DNA from: Prauserella aidingensis
GTDB lineage: Bacteria > Actinomycetota > Actinomycetes > Mycobacteriales > Pseudonocardiaceae
Assembly: GCF_024171865.1 (NCBI RefSeq)
Contig: NZ_JAMTCN010000001.1
Span: 310,001-374,000 of the forward strand
DNA length: 64,000 nt
Direction of reading: 5' to 3'
Position numbers and translations under genes: made by a program. The notes under the pieces are model-generated. The model worked only from the letters and a program-made list of their open reading frames with translations. It did not search any database and was not told where the DNA came from. Shown here one piece after another: positions 8,735 to 17,997 of the stretch (position 1 is the first letter of the stretch; every line of letters begins with the position of its first letter).

Positions 8735-9876
8735 GAGTCGAGCACGACCAGCTCGTGGGGACGGGTGTTCAGCGGCTCGGCGCCGTCGGCCGTCACGACG
8801 ACGATGTCCTCGATCCGCGCGCCCCAGTGCCCGGCCGTGTAGATGCCGGGTTCGATGCTGAACGCCATGCCCTCCTCGAGCGGCAGGTCGTTGCCCGCGA
8901 CGATGTAGGGCTCCTCGTGGACGTCGAGTCCGATGCCGTGGCCGGTGCGGTGGATGAAGCGGTCACCGAATCCGGCGTCGGCGATGATGTCGCGGGCGGC
9001 CGCGTCCACCGACTCGGCACCGACGCCCGGCCGCACCGCGTCGACGGCGGCCTGCTGGGCGCGCTGCAGCACGGCGTACGTGTCGGCGACGTCCGGATCC
9101 CGCGGTTCGCCGACGGCGTAGGTGCGGGTGCAGTCGGAGTTGTAGCCCTCGGGGATCGGGCCGCCGATGTCGACGACCACGACGTCACCCTGCTCGATGA
9201 CCCGGTCCGACACGTCGTGGTGCGGGCTCGCCCCGTTCGGCCCGGAGCCGACGATGACGAACTCGGCCTCCGTGTGGCCCTCCTCGACGATGGCCGCCGT
9301 GATGTCGGCGCCAACCTCGGCCTCGGTGCGGCCCGGGCGCAGCCACTCGCCCATCCGGGCGTGCACGCGGTCGATCGCGGCACCCGCAGCCCGCAACGAC
9401 GCGATCTCGGCGGCGTCCTTGCGCATCCGCAGTTCGCGCAACACCTGCCCGGCCAGTACCTGTTCGGCGCCGGGCGCCGCCGTGCGCACACCCAGCACGT
9501 GCAGCGCCGCCATCATGTCGCTGACGGCGACCCGGCCCGCGGCGCCGACCCGGTCGGCCACGAGACGGTACGGGTCGTCGCCGTCGACCCAGGTGACGAC
9601 GTCGATGCCGAGTTCGTCGGTCGGCACGTCCGAATAGCCGGGAAGCTCGAGCTTCGGCACGACCAGCGCGGGCGGAGCGTCACCCGCAGGCACGACCAGG
9701 GTGGTCAGCCGCTCGAACGAACCGCCGGCCTGACCCACGAGGTAGCGCAGGTCCGAACCGGGCGCGATGAGCAGCGCGTCGGTGCCGGCGTCGGCGGCGG
9801 CCTTGCCGGCACGGTCGAGGCGGGACCGCAGCGTGGCGGCGTCGGGCGCGGGAGTGTGCAGCGATCGGCGGGACAT
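8731..9876 (-). CDS. pepE: M24 family aminopeptidase P-like dipeptidase (PepE-like)
   Basis: 381 residues. An N-terminal creatinase-like domain (about 1-150) is followed by the pita-bread M24 domain. Metal ligands are visible in VVVDIGG, the Asp of NSDCTRTYAVG, the His of RTGHGIGLDVHEEP, and two Glu in FSIEPGIY and GARIEDIVVV. It is expected to remove residues before proline or cleave X-Pro dipeptides in the cytoplasm. In M. tuberculosis pepE also lies divergent from a 5'-3' exonuclease gene near helY, which supports the assignment. The ATG at 9876 follows TATTGT (9884-9889) by 7 bases. A longer frame begins at 9960 but lacks support. Confidence 0.88.
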   Translation of the reverse strand: MSRRSLHTPAPDAATLRSRLDRAGKAAADAGTDALLIAPGSDLRYLVGQAGGSFERLTTLVVPAGDAPPALVVPKLELPGYSDVPTDELGIDVVTWVDGDDPYRLVADRVGAAGRVAVSDMMAALHVLGVRTAAPGAEQVLAGQVLRELRMRKDAAEIASLRAAGAAIDRVHARMGEWLRPGRTEAEVGADITAAIVEEGHTEAEFVIVGSGPNGASPHHDVSDRVIEQGDVVVVDIGGPIPEGYNSDCTRTYAVGEPRDPDVADTYAVLQRAQQAAVDAVRPGVGAESVDAAARDIIADAGFGDRFIHRTGHGIGLDVHEEPYIVAGNDLPLEEGMAFSIEPGIYTAGHWGARIEDIVVVTADGAEPLNTRPHELVVLDS

Positions 9877-10010
9877 GGGCCCGACAATACCGAGCGGTGC
9901 CGCGCCGGGTCGTGGTCGGGCGAGCGGGAGCCGGACGGGCTTTCCCGGTTCGGGCGACACCCCGAGGTGTGGCGCGCGGCTCCCAGGGCCGGCCGTGGGA
10001 AGCTGTGCGG

Positions 10011-10964
10011 GTGAGCACCGGTTCCGTGGCGCTGCTGGACGCGGCGAGCCTGTATTTCCGTTCGTACTTCGCCCTGCCCGAGTCGATGACCGCTCAGGAC
10101 GGCACGCCCGTGAACGCCGTCCGCGGCTTCGCCGACACCGTGGCGCGCATCCTCACCGACCGCAGGCCCTCCCGGCTCGTGGCCTGCCTCGACGCGGACT
10201 GGCGGCCGCAGTTCCGGGTCGACGCGCTGCCGAGCTACAAGGCCCACCGCGTCGCCGAGGAGGTCGGTGCGGGTGCGGACGTCGAAGAGGTTCCCGACAC
10301 GCTGAGCCCGCAGGTGCCGATCATTCTCGACCTGCTCGACGCCGCGGGACTGGCCGTGGCCGAAGCGCCCGGGTTCGAGGCCGACGACGTCATCGGCACG
10401 CTGACCGCCCGCGAGACGACCGACGCCGTCGAGGTGATCACCGGGGACCGGGACCTGTTCCAGCTCGTCAGGGCCGCCCCGACACCCGCCTCGGTGATCT
10501 ACGTCGGCAAGGGCTGGGCCAAGGCCGACGTGCTCGACCCCGCGGGCGTCGCCGAGCGGTACGGCGTTCCGGCCGAGCGGGCGGGCGCCGCCTACGCGGA
10601 CATGGCCATGCTCCGCGGCGACCCGTCCGACGGGCTGCCCGGCGTGGCTGGCATCGGCGAGAAGACCGCCGCCAAGCTCATCACCCAGTTCGGCACGTTC
10701 GAAGCGCTGGTCGAGGCGGCGCGCGCGGAGAGCCCGGAGCTGCCGGTGAAGACGCGCACCCGCCTCAACGAGGCCGCCGAGTACCTCGCGGCCGCGCCGA
10801 CCGTGGTGCGCGTGGCCGAGGACGCGCCGGTCACGCTCTCCGGTTCCGACGACGTCCCGGCCGGTGCCGCCGACGAACCGCGGGTCCGGGAACTGGCCGA
10901 ACGTTGGAACCTGGGCGGCTCGGCGACGCGGCTGCTCGACGCGCTCGCCGCGTACCGCGTCTGA
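10011..10964 (+). CDS. 5'-3' exonuclease (Pol I N-terminal-like)
   Basis: 317 residues. It has the PIN-like/H3TH fold of the 5' nuclease domain of DNA polymerase I. Acidic metal-binding motifs are GFEADDVIGT, ITGDRDLFQL and GDPSDGLPG, followed by the helix-hairpin-helix VAGIGEKTAAKLI. Such stand-alone enzymes remove RNA primers or flaps. The GTG start at 10011 is where family similarity begins (LLDAASLYFRSYFA); the frame is open for 38 codons upstream. It is divergent from the PepE-like gene, as in mycobacteria. A glycine follows the second acidic cluster as expected, and no motif appears lost. Confidence 0.9.
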   Translation: MSTGSVALLDAASLYFRSYFALPESMTAQDGTPVNAVRGFADTVARILTDRRPSRLVACLDADWRPQFRVDALPSYKAHRVAEEVGAGADVEEVPDTLSPQVPIILDLLDAAGLAVAEAPGFEADDVIGTLTARETTDAVEVITGDRDLFQLVRAAPTPASVIYVGKGWAKADVLDPAGVAERYGVPAERAGAAYADMAMLRGDPSDGLPGVAGIGEKTAAKLITQFGTFEALVEAARAESPELPVKTRTRLNEAAEYLAAAPTVVRVAEDAPVTLSGSDDVPAGAADEPRVRELAERWNLGGSATRLLDALAAYRV

Positions 10965-10983
10965 CGCCGATCCGGCGCCCGGC

Positions 10984-11018
10984 AGCCGCGGGACCGTGCC
11001 GGCCGCTACTCCGCGGCT
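10984..11018. terminator. Possible terminator hairpin
   Basis: AGCCGCGG (10984-10991) pairs with CCGCGGCT (11011-11018) around a 19-base loop between convergent genes. The stem is short and the loop long. Confidence 0.35.
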
Positions 11019-11054
11019 CGGGTCGGCTGCCACTCGGGGGTCACGCCGACGCCG

Positions 11055-11456
11055 TCACTTCGGTGCGCCGACCCGGTAGCGGCCCTTCTCGTTCTCCACG
11101 GTGATGGCCGCCTTGCGCTCGCCCCCGGCCACCTGGATGTAGCAGACGAACGACGCGCCGACCTCGACCGGTTCGTTGCGCGGACAGGACACGTCACGTA
11201 CGCGCTCCAGGCCGTAGTCCTCGGTCACCACGCGCCGCACGTCGGCGTTCATCTTCTCCACATCGAAGAAGCGCACCGTCTCGGTCGGCGTCGGCACCGG
11301 CGACGCACCGGCCGTGTCCTCCTCGGCGCTCTCCGTGGTGGAGACCGCCGGTGTCGCCTCGGCCGCCGACTCCTCGTCGCCCGTCGGCTGTTCGCACGCC
11401 GTCAGCAGGCCGAGGCACGCGATTCCCGCGAGTACCGCAAGCGGACGTCTCCTCAC
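11055..11456 (-). CDS. DUF4333 lipoprotein
   Basis: 133 residues. The signal peptide ends in a lipobox (LLTAC, Cys21), so the mature protein should be a lipoprotein on the outer face of the membrane. A Thr/Glu-rich linker (about 25-65) leads to a small DUF4333 domain with two conserved cysteines (VSCPR and SFVCYI) likely to form a disulfide. It resembles the C-terminal domain of the larger protein encoded at 12853-13638. The GTG start follows AGGGG. Function unknown. Confidence 0.82.
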   Translation of the reverse strand: MRRRPLAVLAGIACLGLLTACEQPTGDEESAAEATPAVSTTESAEEDTAGASPVPTPTETVRFFDVEKMNADVRRVVTEDYGLERVRDVSCPRNEPVEVGASFVCYIQVAGGERKAAITVENEKGRYRVGAPK

Positions 11457-11489
11457 GAGCCCCTCATCTCGATGTTGATCTGTTGCGGG

Positions 11490-12692
11490 CTAGAAGAACG
11501 TACCGCACCACGGCGGCGCGGGGGTCGCGAACAGCCGGTCCGCTCGCTCGACGACACCGGGTGCGGTCACGCGGATACGTCCCGTGTCGACCAGCTGCGA
11601 CGGCCGCCACGCGCCGAGGTGCACCATCGCCAGGACGTCCACGGGCAGCTGCACCTGAGCCGCCTCCTCGGTACGTGCCACGCCGTCGGGTCCCACGCGG
11701 TACCGGCCACTGTTGCCGGGCAGCACCGGGTCGGTCACCTCGAGCACGACGTCCTCACCGGTGTAGCTGCGGGCCGACAACGCCGCGGGCACGTCGACCA
11801 GCCGTAGCCACAGGTCGTCGAGCTGCGCGGTGGTCGACACCGCACGCGGGTCGGTGAGCAGCAGTTCCACCGGTTCGTCCACGGGACGCCCGTTCGCGGC
11901 GACCTCGTGGATCAGATCGACCGACAGCAGGTACCGCCACAGTCCCGCGAAGGCCTCCGGTCCCGCGGTCTGCAGCTCGAGCAGGTTCAACGTCGCCGAT
12001 CCGGGACGGGGCCGGTCCACCGAGTAGACGGCGAAACCGTCGACGCCGCCCGTGCCCCGATGGGTCACCGCGGTGACCGGGCCGTCCTGCTTCTCGGCGG
12101 TCCTGCGTAGCTGCGACCACCACTCGGCAGGGCGGGCCAGCATGCCCGGCCGTGTCGTCATCGCAGGGTAGGCCTCGGCCCAGTGGTCGAAGGCTCGGTC
12201 GACGTGTTCGATGTCCACCCTGCCGCCTGCGGGCGCGTCCTGCCGGATCCGCGCCCGGCGCACGTCGACCGTGTAGTCACGTGCCCAGGTGGCCACGCCG
12301 TAGCCGAATCGGCCGTAGATCGCCGACTCGGAGGCGTGCAGACCCGCGGCGACGACTCCGCGGTCGGCGAACTCGCGCAGTTGGGTGTGCATGAGCTCGG
12401 TCAGTACGCCGCGCCGGGTGCGGTCGGCCCGCACACCCACGCTGGTCACGGCACCGAGCGACACCTCGCCGCCACCGGGCACCGTGAGCGCGGAGTCGAA
12501 CGATCGTGCCGTGCCGATCAACGCGCCGGAGTCGACCTCGTGGACGCCGCAGGTGCGCGCCGACTGCAGCCCCGCGCGCACCTGCGGCCACTCGTCGTCG
12601 GTGATCGGTTTGGCGTGCAGCGTGGCGCGGAACAGCTCCTGCGATGCGCGCAGTTCGTCGTCGCCCAGGGTTCGGACTTCGTGATCGGTCAT
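11490..12692 (-). CDS. Eis-like GNAT N-acetyltransferase
   Basis: 400 residues, the same size as mycobacterial Eis. An N-terminal GNAT domain is followed by a second GNAT-like region and a C-terminal sterol-carrier-like domain. The segment SAIYGRFGYGVAT holds the Tyr that serves as general acid in Eis, and the protein ends in Phe-Phe; in Eis the C-terminal Phe carboxylate is the general base. Known relatives acetylate lysine side chains and, in mycobacteria, aminoglycosides at several positions. The native substrate here is unknown. Start chosen at 12692 because AATGAT lies 7 bases upstream; an ATG at 12704 is the alternative. It lies between two DUF4333 genes on the same strand. Confidence 0.85.
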   Translation of the reverse strand: MTDHEVRTLGDDELRASQELFRATLHAKPITDDEWPQVRAGLQSARTCGVHEVDSGALIGTARSFDSALTVPGGGEVSLGAVTSVGVRADRTRRGVLTELMHTQLREFADRGVVAAGLHASESAIYGRFGYGVATWARDYTVDVRRARIRQDAPAGGRVDIEHVDRAFDHWAEAYPAMTTRPGMLARPAEWWSQLRRTAEKQDGPVTAVTHRGTGGVDGFAVYSVDRPRPGSATLNLLELQTAGPEAFAGLWRYLLSVDLIHEVAANGRPVDEPVELLLTDPRAVSTTAQLDDLWLRLVDVPAALSARSYTGEDVVLEVTDPVLPGNSGRYRVGPDGVARTEEAAQVQLPVDVLAMVHLGAWRPSQLVDTGRIRVTAPGVVERADRLFATPAPPWCGTFF

Positions 12693-12852
12693 GCCACCGA
12701 TCATTTCCGACGCCGCGACGGGCTCGCCACCGGATTCCCGGGCGGGACGCCCCGTTGTGACGAAGTCCCTTCGACGAGGGTTCGGGTAACGGACTTCCGG
12801 CGGGGACGTGGGCCGCGCGGGCCCGCGCTACGGAGGCCGCTGCGGGGGGCGG

Positions 12853-13638
12853 CTACTCCAACCTGCCGACCTGGTACCGGGCGTCCTCGCTCTTCACCGT
12901 GATCGTGACCTGCCGCGTCTCGCCCTGGACGTTGACGTCGCAGGTGAACGTCTCGTCGACGGTCACCGGCTGGTCCTCGGGGCACGTGACGCTCTGCACG
13001 CCTTCGACGCCGTAGTTCTCGGTCAGTACCCGCTGGACGTCCCGATTCATGGCCTCGGCGTCGAAGACCGTCGGGGACAGGAGGCCGATGGGCCAGAACA
13101 ACACCGCGGCAGCGGCGATCGCGAGGAGAGCCACGGCGCCCAACCCTATCCACATGCCCTTGTCGGAACGCTTCTTGGGCTTCTGCGGTGCCGGTCCCGC
13201 GGCGCCCATGCCGGGTGGCGGGCCGTACGGCTGTCCCGGCGGCGGGGTCTGCCCGGGCGGGCCGAACTGGCCCTGCTGCCCGGGGTGGGCACCCGGCTGC
13301 GTGTACGAGGCGGTGCCGTGTCCCCCGGATTGGGGCGGCTGACCGGGCTGCGTGAACTGCCCCGGCTGGCCGGGCTGTTGCTGCGGCGGCATGGGTTGGC
13401 CGGGCGGCGGAGTGGGCTGCCCCGGCTGGGGCGCCTGCCCCGGCGGGTATCCCTGCGGGTGGCCGTAACCCGGCTGCTGCGGCGGTTGTCCGGGCTGCTG
13501 CGGGTAGCCGGGTTGAGGGGGCTGCTGACCCGGGTACTGCCCGTAGGCCGGTTGCCCGGGTACACCGCCGGACGGCGGGCCCGGAGGCGGCTGCTGGCCC
13601 CACTGCTGCGGGTCGTTGCCTCCGTACGGCGTACTCAT
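12853..13638 (-). CDS. Proline/glutamine-rich membrane protein with DUF4333 domain
   Basis: 261 residues. The first ~150 residues are a low-complexity tract of Pro, Gln, Gly and Tyr (repeats such as [10 protein letters not shown]). A Lys-rich patch ([10 protein letters not shown]), one transmembrane helix (about 165-187) and an extracytoplasmic DUF4333 domain with two cysteines follow. The last ~60 residues match the lipoprotein at 11055-11456 ([17 protein letters not shown] against YGLERVRDVSCPRNEPV). The ATG at 13638 has GGAGG upstream. Function unknown; the tract may mediate protein contacts in the cytoplasm (inference). Confidence 0.8.
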   Translation of the reverse strand: MSTPYGGNDPQQWGQQPPPGPPSGGVPGQPAYGQYPGQQPPQPGYPQQPGQPPQQPGYGHPQGYPPGQAPQPGQPTPPPGQPMPPQQQPGQPGQFTQPGQPPQSGGHGTASYTQPGAHPGQQGQFGPPGQTPPPGQPYGPPPGMGAAGPAPQKPKKRSDKGMWIGLGAVALLAIAAAAVLFWPIGLLSPTVFDAEAMNRDVQRVLTENYGVEGVQSVTCPEDQPVTVDETFTCDVNVQGETRQVTITVKSEDARYQVGRLE

Positions 13639-13790
13639 CGTCCTGCCTCCGCCAATCGCCACCCGGCCGTCACGTCACCTGCGCGGCCACCTCGGGCATT
13701 CTGGTCCATGCGTCGCGTGTGATCCAACCACAACCGCGTGTGGTGGGTGCGTGAAGGTGGCCGGGTGTGCCGCCCGCGTCGCGCCGGGTC

Positions 13791-16583
13791 TCACACCTCG
13801 CCCGCGGCGACGACTCCGCGGCGCAGCGCCTTGACGGCCTTGGCCGCCGCACCGCCCACGGGGTGCTCCTTGCCGAGCACGACCCGCAGCTGGTCGAGCA
13901 GGTCGATCACCTGCCGCGACCAGCGCACGAAGTCACCGGCCGTGAGCTCCTGACCGTTGGCCTCCGACGTGGTCAACACCCGTTCCAGCGACTCACCCCG
14001 CGCCCAGCGGTACACCGGCCAGGCGAATCCGGCGTCCGGTTCCCTGGTGCGGTCGAGCCGGTGCCTGCGTTCGTCCTCGGTCAGCTCGCTCCAGATCGTC
14101 ACCGTCTCCTGCCACGCCTTCGACACGGCACCCTGCGGCAGTTTCGGTTCGGCCATCGCGTCCCGCCGTGCCTCGTAGACCAGCGCGGAGACGACCGCGG
14201 CCAGTTCCGGTGCCGCCAGGCCGTGCCAGACATGCCTGCGCACGCACTCGGCGGCCAGCAGATCGGACTCGCTGTAGATCCGGGCCAGCATCATGCCGTC
14301 CTCGGTCACCCGATCCGCGTCGTCGTGATCGTCGTCGGCGGCGGACCCGTCCCGCTCCAGGTAGCCCCGTTCGGTCAGCAGTGCGCAGATCCGGTCGAAC
14401 GAGCGTGCCAGCGAGTGCGTGGTCGCGGCGACCTTGCGTTCGAGTTGCTGCGTCTCGCCCTGCAGCCGCTGATAACGCTCGACCCACCGCAGACTGGCCT
14501 CCCGGTCGGCCAGGCCGTGCACGGGGTGTCTGCGCATCCGCTGCCGCAGCTGCGCCAGTTCCTCGTCGTCGCCACCTCCGGACCGTTTGCGCCCGCCGGA
14601 CGGCTTCTCGATGCCGGTGTTGCGCAGCGACGAGGCGATGTCACGCCGCACCTTCGGGGACCGCAGCTCGACGTGTTTGGGCAGCTTCACCCGGCCCAAC
14701 GATTCCACGGCGGACGGGAAGTCCGCGGCCGAGAGCGTGCCCGACCACCGGTCCTCGGTGACGACCACGGGACGCGGTTCGTGCAGCGGGTCCACCCCCG
14801 GGTCGATCACCACGGCCAGCCCGGACCTGCGACCGGACGGCACGAGGATGACGTCGCCCTTGCGCAGTTTCTCCAGTGAACGCGCGGCCTCGGCCCGCCG
14901 GTGCTGGCTGTTCTGTTTGGCCAGGTACTTCTCGCGGTCGGAGACCTTCTTGCGCAGCTCGACGTACTCGAGCAGTTCGTCGAAATCGCCGGATACGGCC
15001 TCCGCGTAGCCCGCGAGGGCCTCCTTGTTGCGCTCGATCCGCTTGGCCGTCCCGACGACGGCGCGGTCGGCCTGGAACTGCGCGAACGACTGTTCCAGCA
15101 GCTCACGGGCCGCCTCGGCGCCGAACTGGCCGACGAGGTTGATGGCCATGTTGTAGCCGGGGCGGAACGACGACTTGAGCGGATAGGTGCGGGTGGAGGC
15201 GAGGCCGCCGACGTGCCGGGGGTCGACACCGGGCTGCCACAGCACCACGGCGTGGCCCTCGACGTCGATCCCTCGGCGTCCGGCGCGGCCGGTGAGCTGG
15301 GTGTACTCGCCGGGTGTGAGGTCGACGTGCGCCTCGCCGTTGTACTTGACCAGCCGTTCCAGCACGACCGTGCGCGCAGGCATGTTGATGCCCAGTGCGA
15401 GGGTCTCGGTGGCGAACACGACCTTCACCAGGCCGCGGACGAACAGCTCCTCCACGGTCTCCTTGAACGCGGGCAACAGGCCGGCGTGGTGGGCCGCGAC
15501 GCCGTGTTCGAGCCCGTCGCGCCACTCCCAATAGCCCAGTACGGCCAGGTCGGACTCGGGCAGGTCGGCGGTGCGCTCGTCGACGATCCGGCGGACCTCG
15601 GCGATCTCCTCCGGGTTGTTGAGCCGCACCCCGGCGTGGACGCACTGGCCGACGGCCGCATCGCACCCTGCGCGGGAGAAGATGAACGTGATCGCGGGCA
15701 GCAGTCCGGCGCGGTCGAGCCGGTCGATGACGTCGACGCGTGACGGCGGCCGGAACCGCGGCATGCGCGGTTTGCCCCGGTCCCGGCCCCGCTTGCCCCG
15801 GCCGCCGCCGAACGCGGCCGGCGCGTGCATCCGCGCGAGCTCCTCGACGCGGCGCAGCAGCTGCCGGTTGATCTTCGGTTCGTCGCCGTGCTCCTCGCCG
15901 ACGAACAGGTCCATGAGCCGGTTCCCGACCATCATGTGCTGCCACAGCGGCACCGGCCGGTGCTCGTCCACCACGACCGCCGTGTCACCGCGGACGGTGA
16001 CCAGCCACTCGCCGAACTCCTCGGCGTTGCTGACGGTCGCCGACAACCCGACCACGCGCACGTACTCGGGCAGGTGCAGGATGACCTCCTCCCACACCGC
16101 GCCGCGGAACCGGTCGGCCAGGTAGTGCACCTCGTCCATGACGACGTACCCCAGCTCGTCGAGCGCGGCCGAGCCCGCGTACAGCATGTTGCGCAGGACC
16201 TCGGTCGTCATCACGACGACCTGCGCGTTGCCGTTGATCGCCGTGTCGCCGGTCAGCAGGCCGACCGCGTCCGAGCCGTGCCGTTCGACCAGGTCGGCGT
16301 ACTTCTGGTTCGACAACGCCTTGATGGGTGTCGTGTAGAAGCACTTCCGGCCCTCGGCGAGTGCGAGGTGCACGGCGAATTCACCGACCACGGTCTTGCC
16401 TGCGCCGGTCGGCGCGCACACCAGCACGCCGTGCCCGTCCTCGAGCGCCTCGCACCCCCGCACCTGGAAGTCGTCGAAGTCGAAGGCCAGATCGGCCGCG
16501 AACCGGGCCAGCTGAGGGTGGTCGCTGCGCCGGCGGGCTGCGGCGTACGCCTCGGCCGGGCTGGGAGAGGCGGATGAGTCCAC
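13791..16583 (-). CDS. helY: Superfamily II DEVH-box RNA/DNA helicase HelY
   Basis: 930 residues, the usual size for Ski2/Mtr4-like bacterial helicases. Walker A is APTGAGKT (residues 57-64), Walker B is DEVH (150-153), and motif VI is near QLTGRAGRRGID. The C-terminal half carries the DSHCT-type helical domain. Orthologs lie directly beside tatC in mycobacteria, as here with one lipid kinase gene between. It probably unwinds structured RNA or RNA-DNA hybrids in the cytoplasm. A basic Gly/Arg stretch (GGGRGKRGRDRGKP) interrupts the helicase core near residue 260. The GTG start at 16583 lies about 130 bp from the divergent YjbR gene. Confidence 0.92.
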   Translation of the reverse strand: MDSSASPSPAEAYAAARRRSDHPQLARFAADLAFDFDDFQVRGCEALEDGHGVLVCAPTGAGKTVVGEFAVHLALAEGRKCFYTTPIKALSNQKYADLVERHGSDAVGLLTGDTAINGNAQVVVMTTEVLRNMLYAGSAALDELGYVVMDEVHYLADRFRGAVWEEVILHLPEYVRVVGLSATVSNAEEFGEWLVTVRGDTAVVVDEHRPVPLWQHMMVGNRLMDLFVGEEHGDEPKINRQLLRRVEELARMHAPAAFGGGRGKRGRDRGKPRMPRFRPPSRVDVIDRLDRAGLLPAITFIFSRAGCDAAVGQCVHAGVRLNNPEEIAEVRRIVDERTADLPESDLAVLGYWEWRDGLEHGVAAHHAGLLPAFKETVEELFVRGLVKVVFATETLALGINMPARTVVLERLVKYNGEAHVDLTPGEYTQLTGRAGRRGIDVEGHAVVLWQPGVDPRHVGGLASTRTYPLKSSFRPGYNMAINLVGQFGAEAARELLEQSFAQFQADRAVVGTAKRIERNKEALAGYAEAVSGDFDELLEYVELRKKVSDREKYLAKQNSQHRRAEAARSLEKLRKGDVILVPSGRRSGLAVVIDPGVDPLHEPRPVVVTEDRWSGTLSAADFPSAVESLGRVKLPKHVELRSPKVRRDIASSLRNTGIEKPSGGRKRSGGGDDEELAQLRQRMRRHPVHGLADREASLRWVERYQRLQGETQQLERKVAATTHSLARSFDRICALLTERGYLERDGSAADDDHDDADRVTEDGMMLARIYSESDLLAAECVRRHVWHGLAAPELAAVVSALVYEARRDAMAEPKLPQGAVSKAWQETVTIWSELTEDERRHRLDRTREPDAGFAWPVYRWARGESLERVLTTSEANGQELTAGDFVRWSRQVIDLLDQLRVVLGKEHPVGGAAAKAVKALRRGVVAAGEV

Positions 16584-16712
16584 GGCGCCAGGGTTTCACA
16601 TCGGCGGTCACACCCGCATGAGGCACTCCGTGATCGATACGGTCGTCGACGAACCGGGCTCGCCGTGGGCGCCTGCCGCGCCGGTGTCGGTGGGCGGCGC
16701 TACCGTCCGATC

Positions 16713-17126
16713 ATGACCCCGGAGCAGCTCAGAGCGGCGTGCCTCGCGTTCACCGGCGCGGGTGAGGAGTTCCCGTTCGACGAGCACCTGAGCGTGTTCA
16801 AGGTCGGCGGGAAGATGTTCGCGTTGTCGGCGCTCGGGCGCAGGCCACTGAGCGTCAACCTCAAGTGCGACCCGGAGCTTGCCCTGCAACTGCGGAGGTC
16901 GTATCCGGCCGTGACGCCCGGCTGGCACATGAACAAGCGGCACTGGAACACCGTCGTGCTCGACGACGGCTCGCTTCCCGAACAGTTGATCCTCGACCTC
17001 ATCGAGGACTCGTACGACCTGGTCGTGGCCAAGCTGCCGCGGGAGACGCGGCAGCGTCTCGGGTGGAAGGTCCTGGCCGAGGAGAACGTCAGGCCAGGAC
17101 CGTCAGGGCCTGCGGGACGCAGCTGA
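16713..17126 (+). CDS. MmcQ/YjbR family DNA-binding-like protein
   Basis: 137 residues, a single YjbR domain (CyaY-like fold) with the family signature GWHMNKRHWNTV. The molecular role of the family is not established. The ATG at 16713 lies 6 bases after TACCGT (16701-16706), suggesting a leaderless mRNA; the frame is open 16 codons further upstream. Its 3' end overlaps the 3' end of the convergent lipid kinase gene by 38 bp, so the last dozen codons of both genes are encoded on opposite strands of the same DNA. Confidence 0.82.
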   Translation: MTPEQLRAACLAFTGAGEEFPFDEHLSVFKVGGKMFALSALGRRPLSVNLKCDPELALQLRRSYPAVTPGWHMNKRHWNTVVLDDGSLPEQLILDLIEDSYDLVVAKLPRETRQRLGWKVLAEENVRPGPSGPAGRS

Positions 17127-17997
17127 TCGACGTCGGCAACCCGCCGAGCGGGTCGCCGTCGGCGAACACCGGCCAGGCGGGCCCGGCTGTCGTGCCGACG
17201 TCGGCGACCTCGACGGTGCGGGCCCGCAGCGTGGTCACCGCCGGGTGCTCCACGTGGCGGCCGGTGCGCAGCCGCGGCAGCACCCGCATCAGTTCGCGGT
17301 AGCCGACCTGGCCGACGACCGTCACGTCGAGCAGTCCGTCGGTGGGGTCGGCACCGGGACAGACCGGGATGCCTGCCCCGTACCAGGGCGTGTTGCCGAC
17401 GGCGACGAGCATCGCGGGCAGGGTCAGCTCTCCCGCCGCGTCGGTGGTGACCCGGATGTCGCGCGCCCGGAAGGAGGCGAGTTCCGCGGCGATCGCCACG
17501 TCGTACCGCCGCGGTCCACGGGGCCACGGGAGCCGGTTCGCCCTGTCGTTGACCGCGGCGTCGAAACCCGTGCACAGGACGGTGCCGAACCAGGTCTCGC
17601 CCGCCCTGCCCAGGTCGAGCACGCGCCGACGTCCGCTGCGGAGCGCACCGGTGAGCAGGTCCACGGCCGCAGCCGGGTCGACGGGCACGTCCAACGCACG
17701 CGCGAGGTCGTTGCCGGTGCCGGAGGGGACGATGCCGAGCGCGACGGGCGTTCCGGCGCAGAACTGCACCGCCTGGTGAGCCGCGCCGTCACCACCGACG
17801 ACGACCAGCGCGTCGAGTCCGCATTCCCGGGCCGCCTCGAGTCGGCCCCGCGCACCCTCGATCGTGTCGGCGTCGATCACGTCGAGCCGCGCGACGTGCG
17901 GCCGGAGCCGTGTGGCCACGGCCCCGGCCAGTCGCGCCGCCGCTCCCCTGCCGGATCCGGGATGGAACGCCAGGGCTACGCGAGGGCCGCCGGTCAC
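17089..17997 (-). CDS. Diacylglycerol/lipid kinase family protein
   Basis: 302 residues. The DAGK catalytic domain contains VVVGGDGAAHQAV (GGDGT-like nucleotide motif with Ala replacing Thr) and GIVPSGTGNDLARAL, both characteristic. The C-terminal lipid-kinase sandwich ends near residue 300. Relatives phosphorylate diacylglycerol or related lipids at the membrane. The GTG start overlaps the tatC stop (GTGA), so it is translationally coupled to the Tat operon. A longer open frame reaches 18276 but lies antisense-shifted over tatC and is not used. Its tail overlaps the YjbR gene by 38 bp. Confidence 0.88.
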   Translation of the reverse strand: MTGGPRVALAFHPGSGRGAAARLAGAVATRLRPHVARLDVIDADTIEGARGRLEAARECGLDALVVVGGDGAAHQAVQFCAGTPVALGIVPSGTGNDLARALDVPVDPAAAVDLLTGALRSGRRRVLDLGRAGETWFGTVLCTGFDAAVNDRANRLPWPRGPRRYDVAIAAELASFRARDIRVTTDAAGELTLPAMLVAVGNTPWYGAGIPVCPGADPTDGLLDVTVVGQVGYRELMRVLPRLRTGRHVEHPAVTTLRARTVEVADVGTTAGPAWPVFADGDPLGGLPTSISCVPQALTVLA

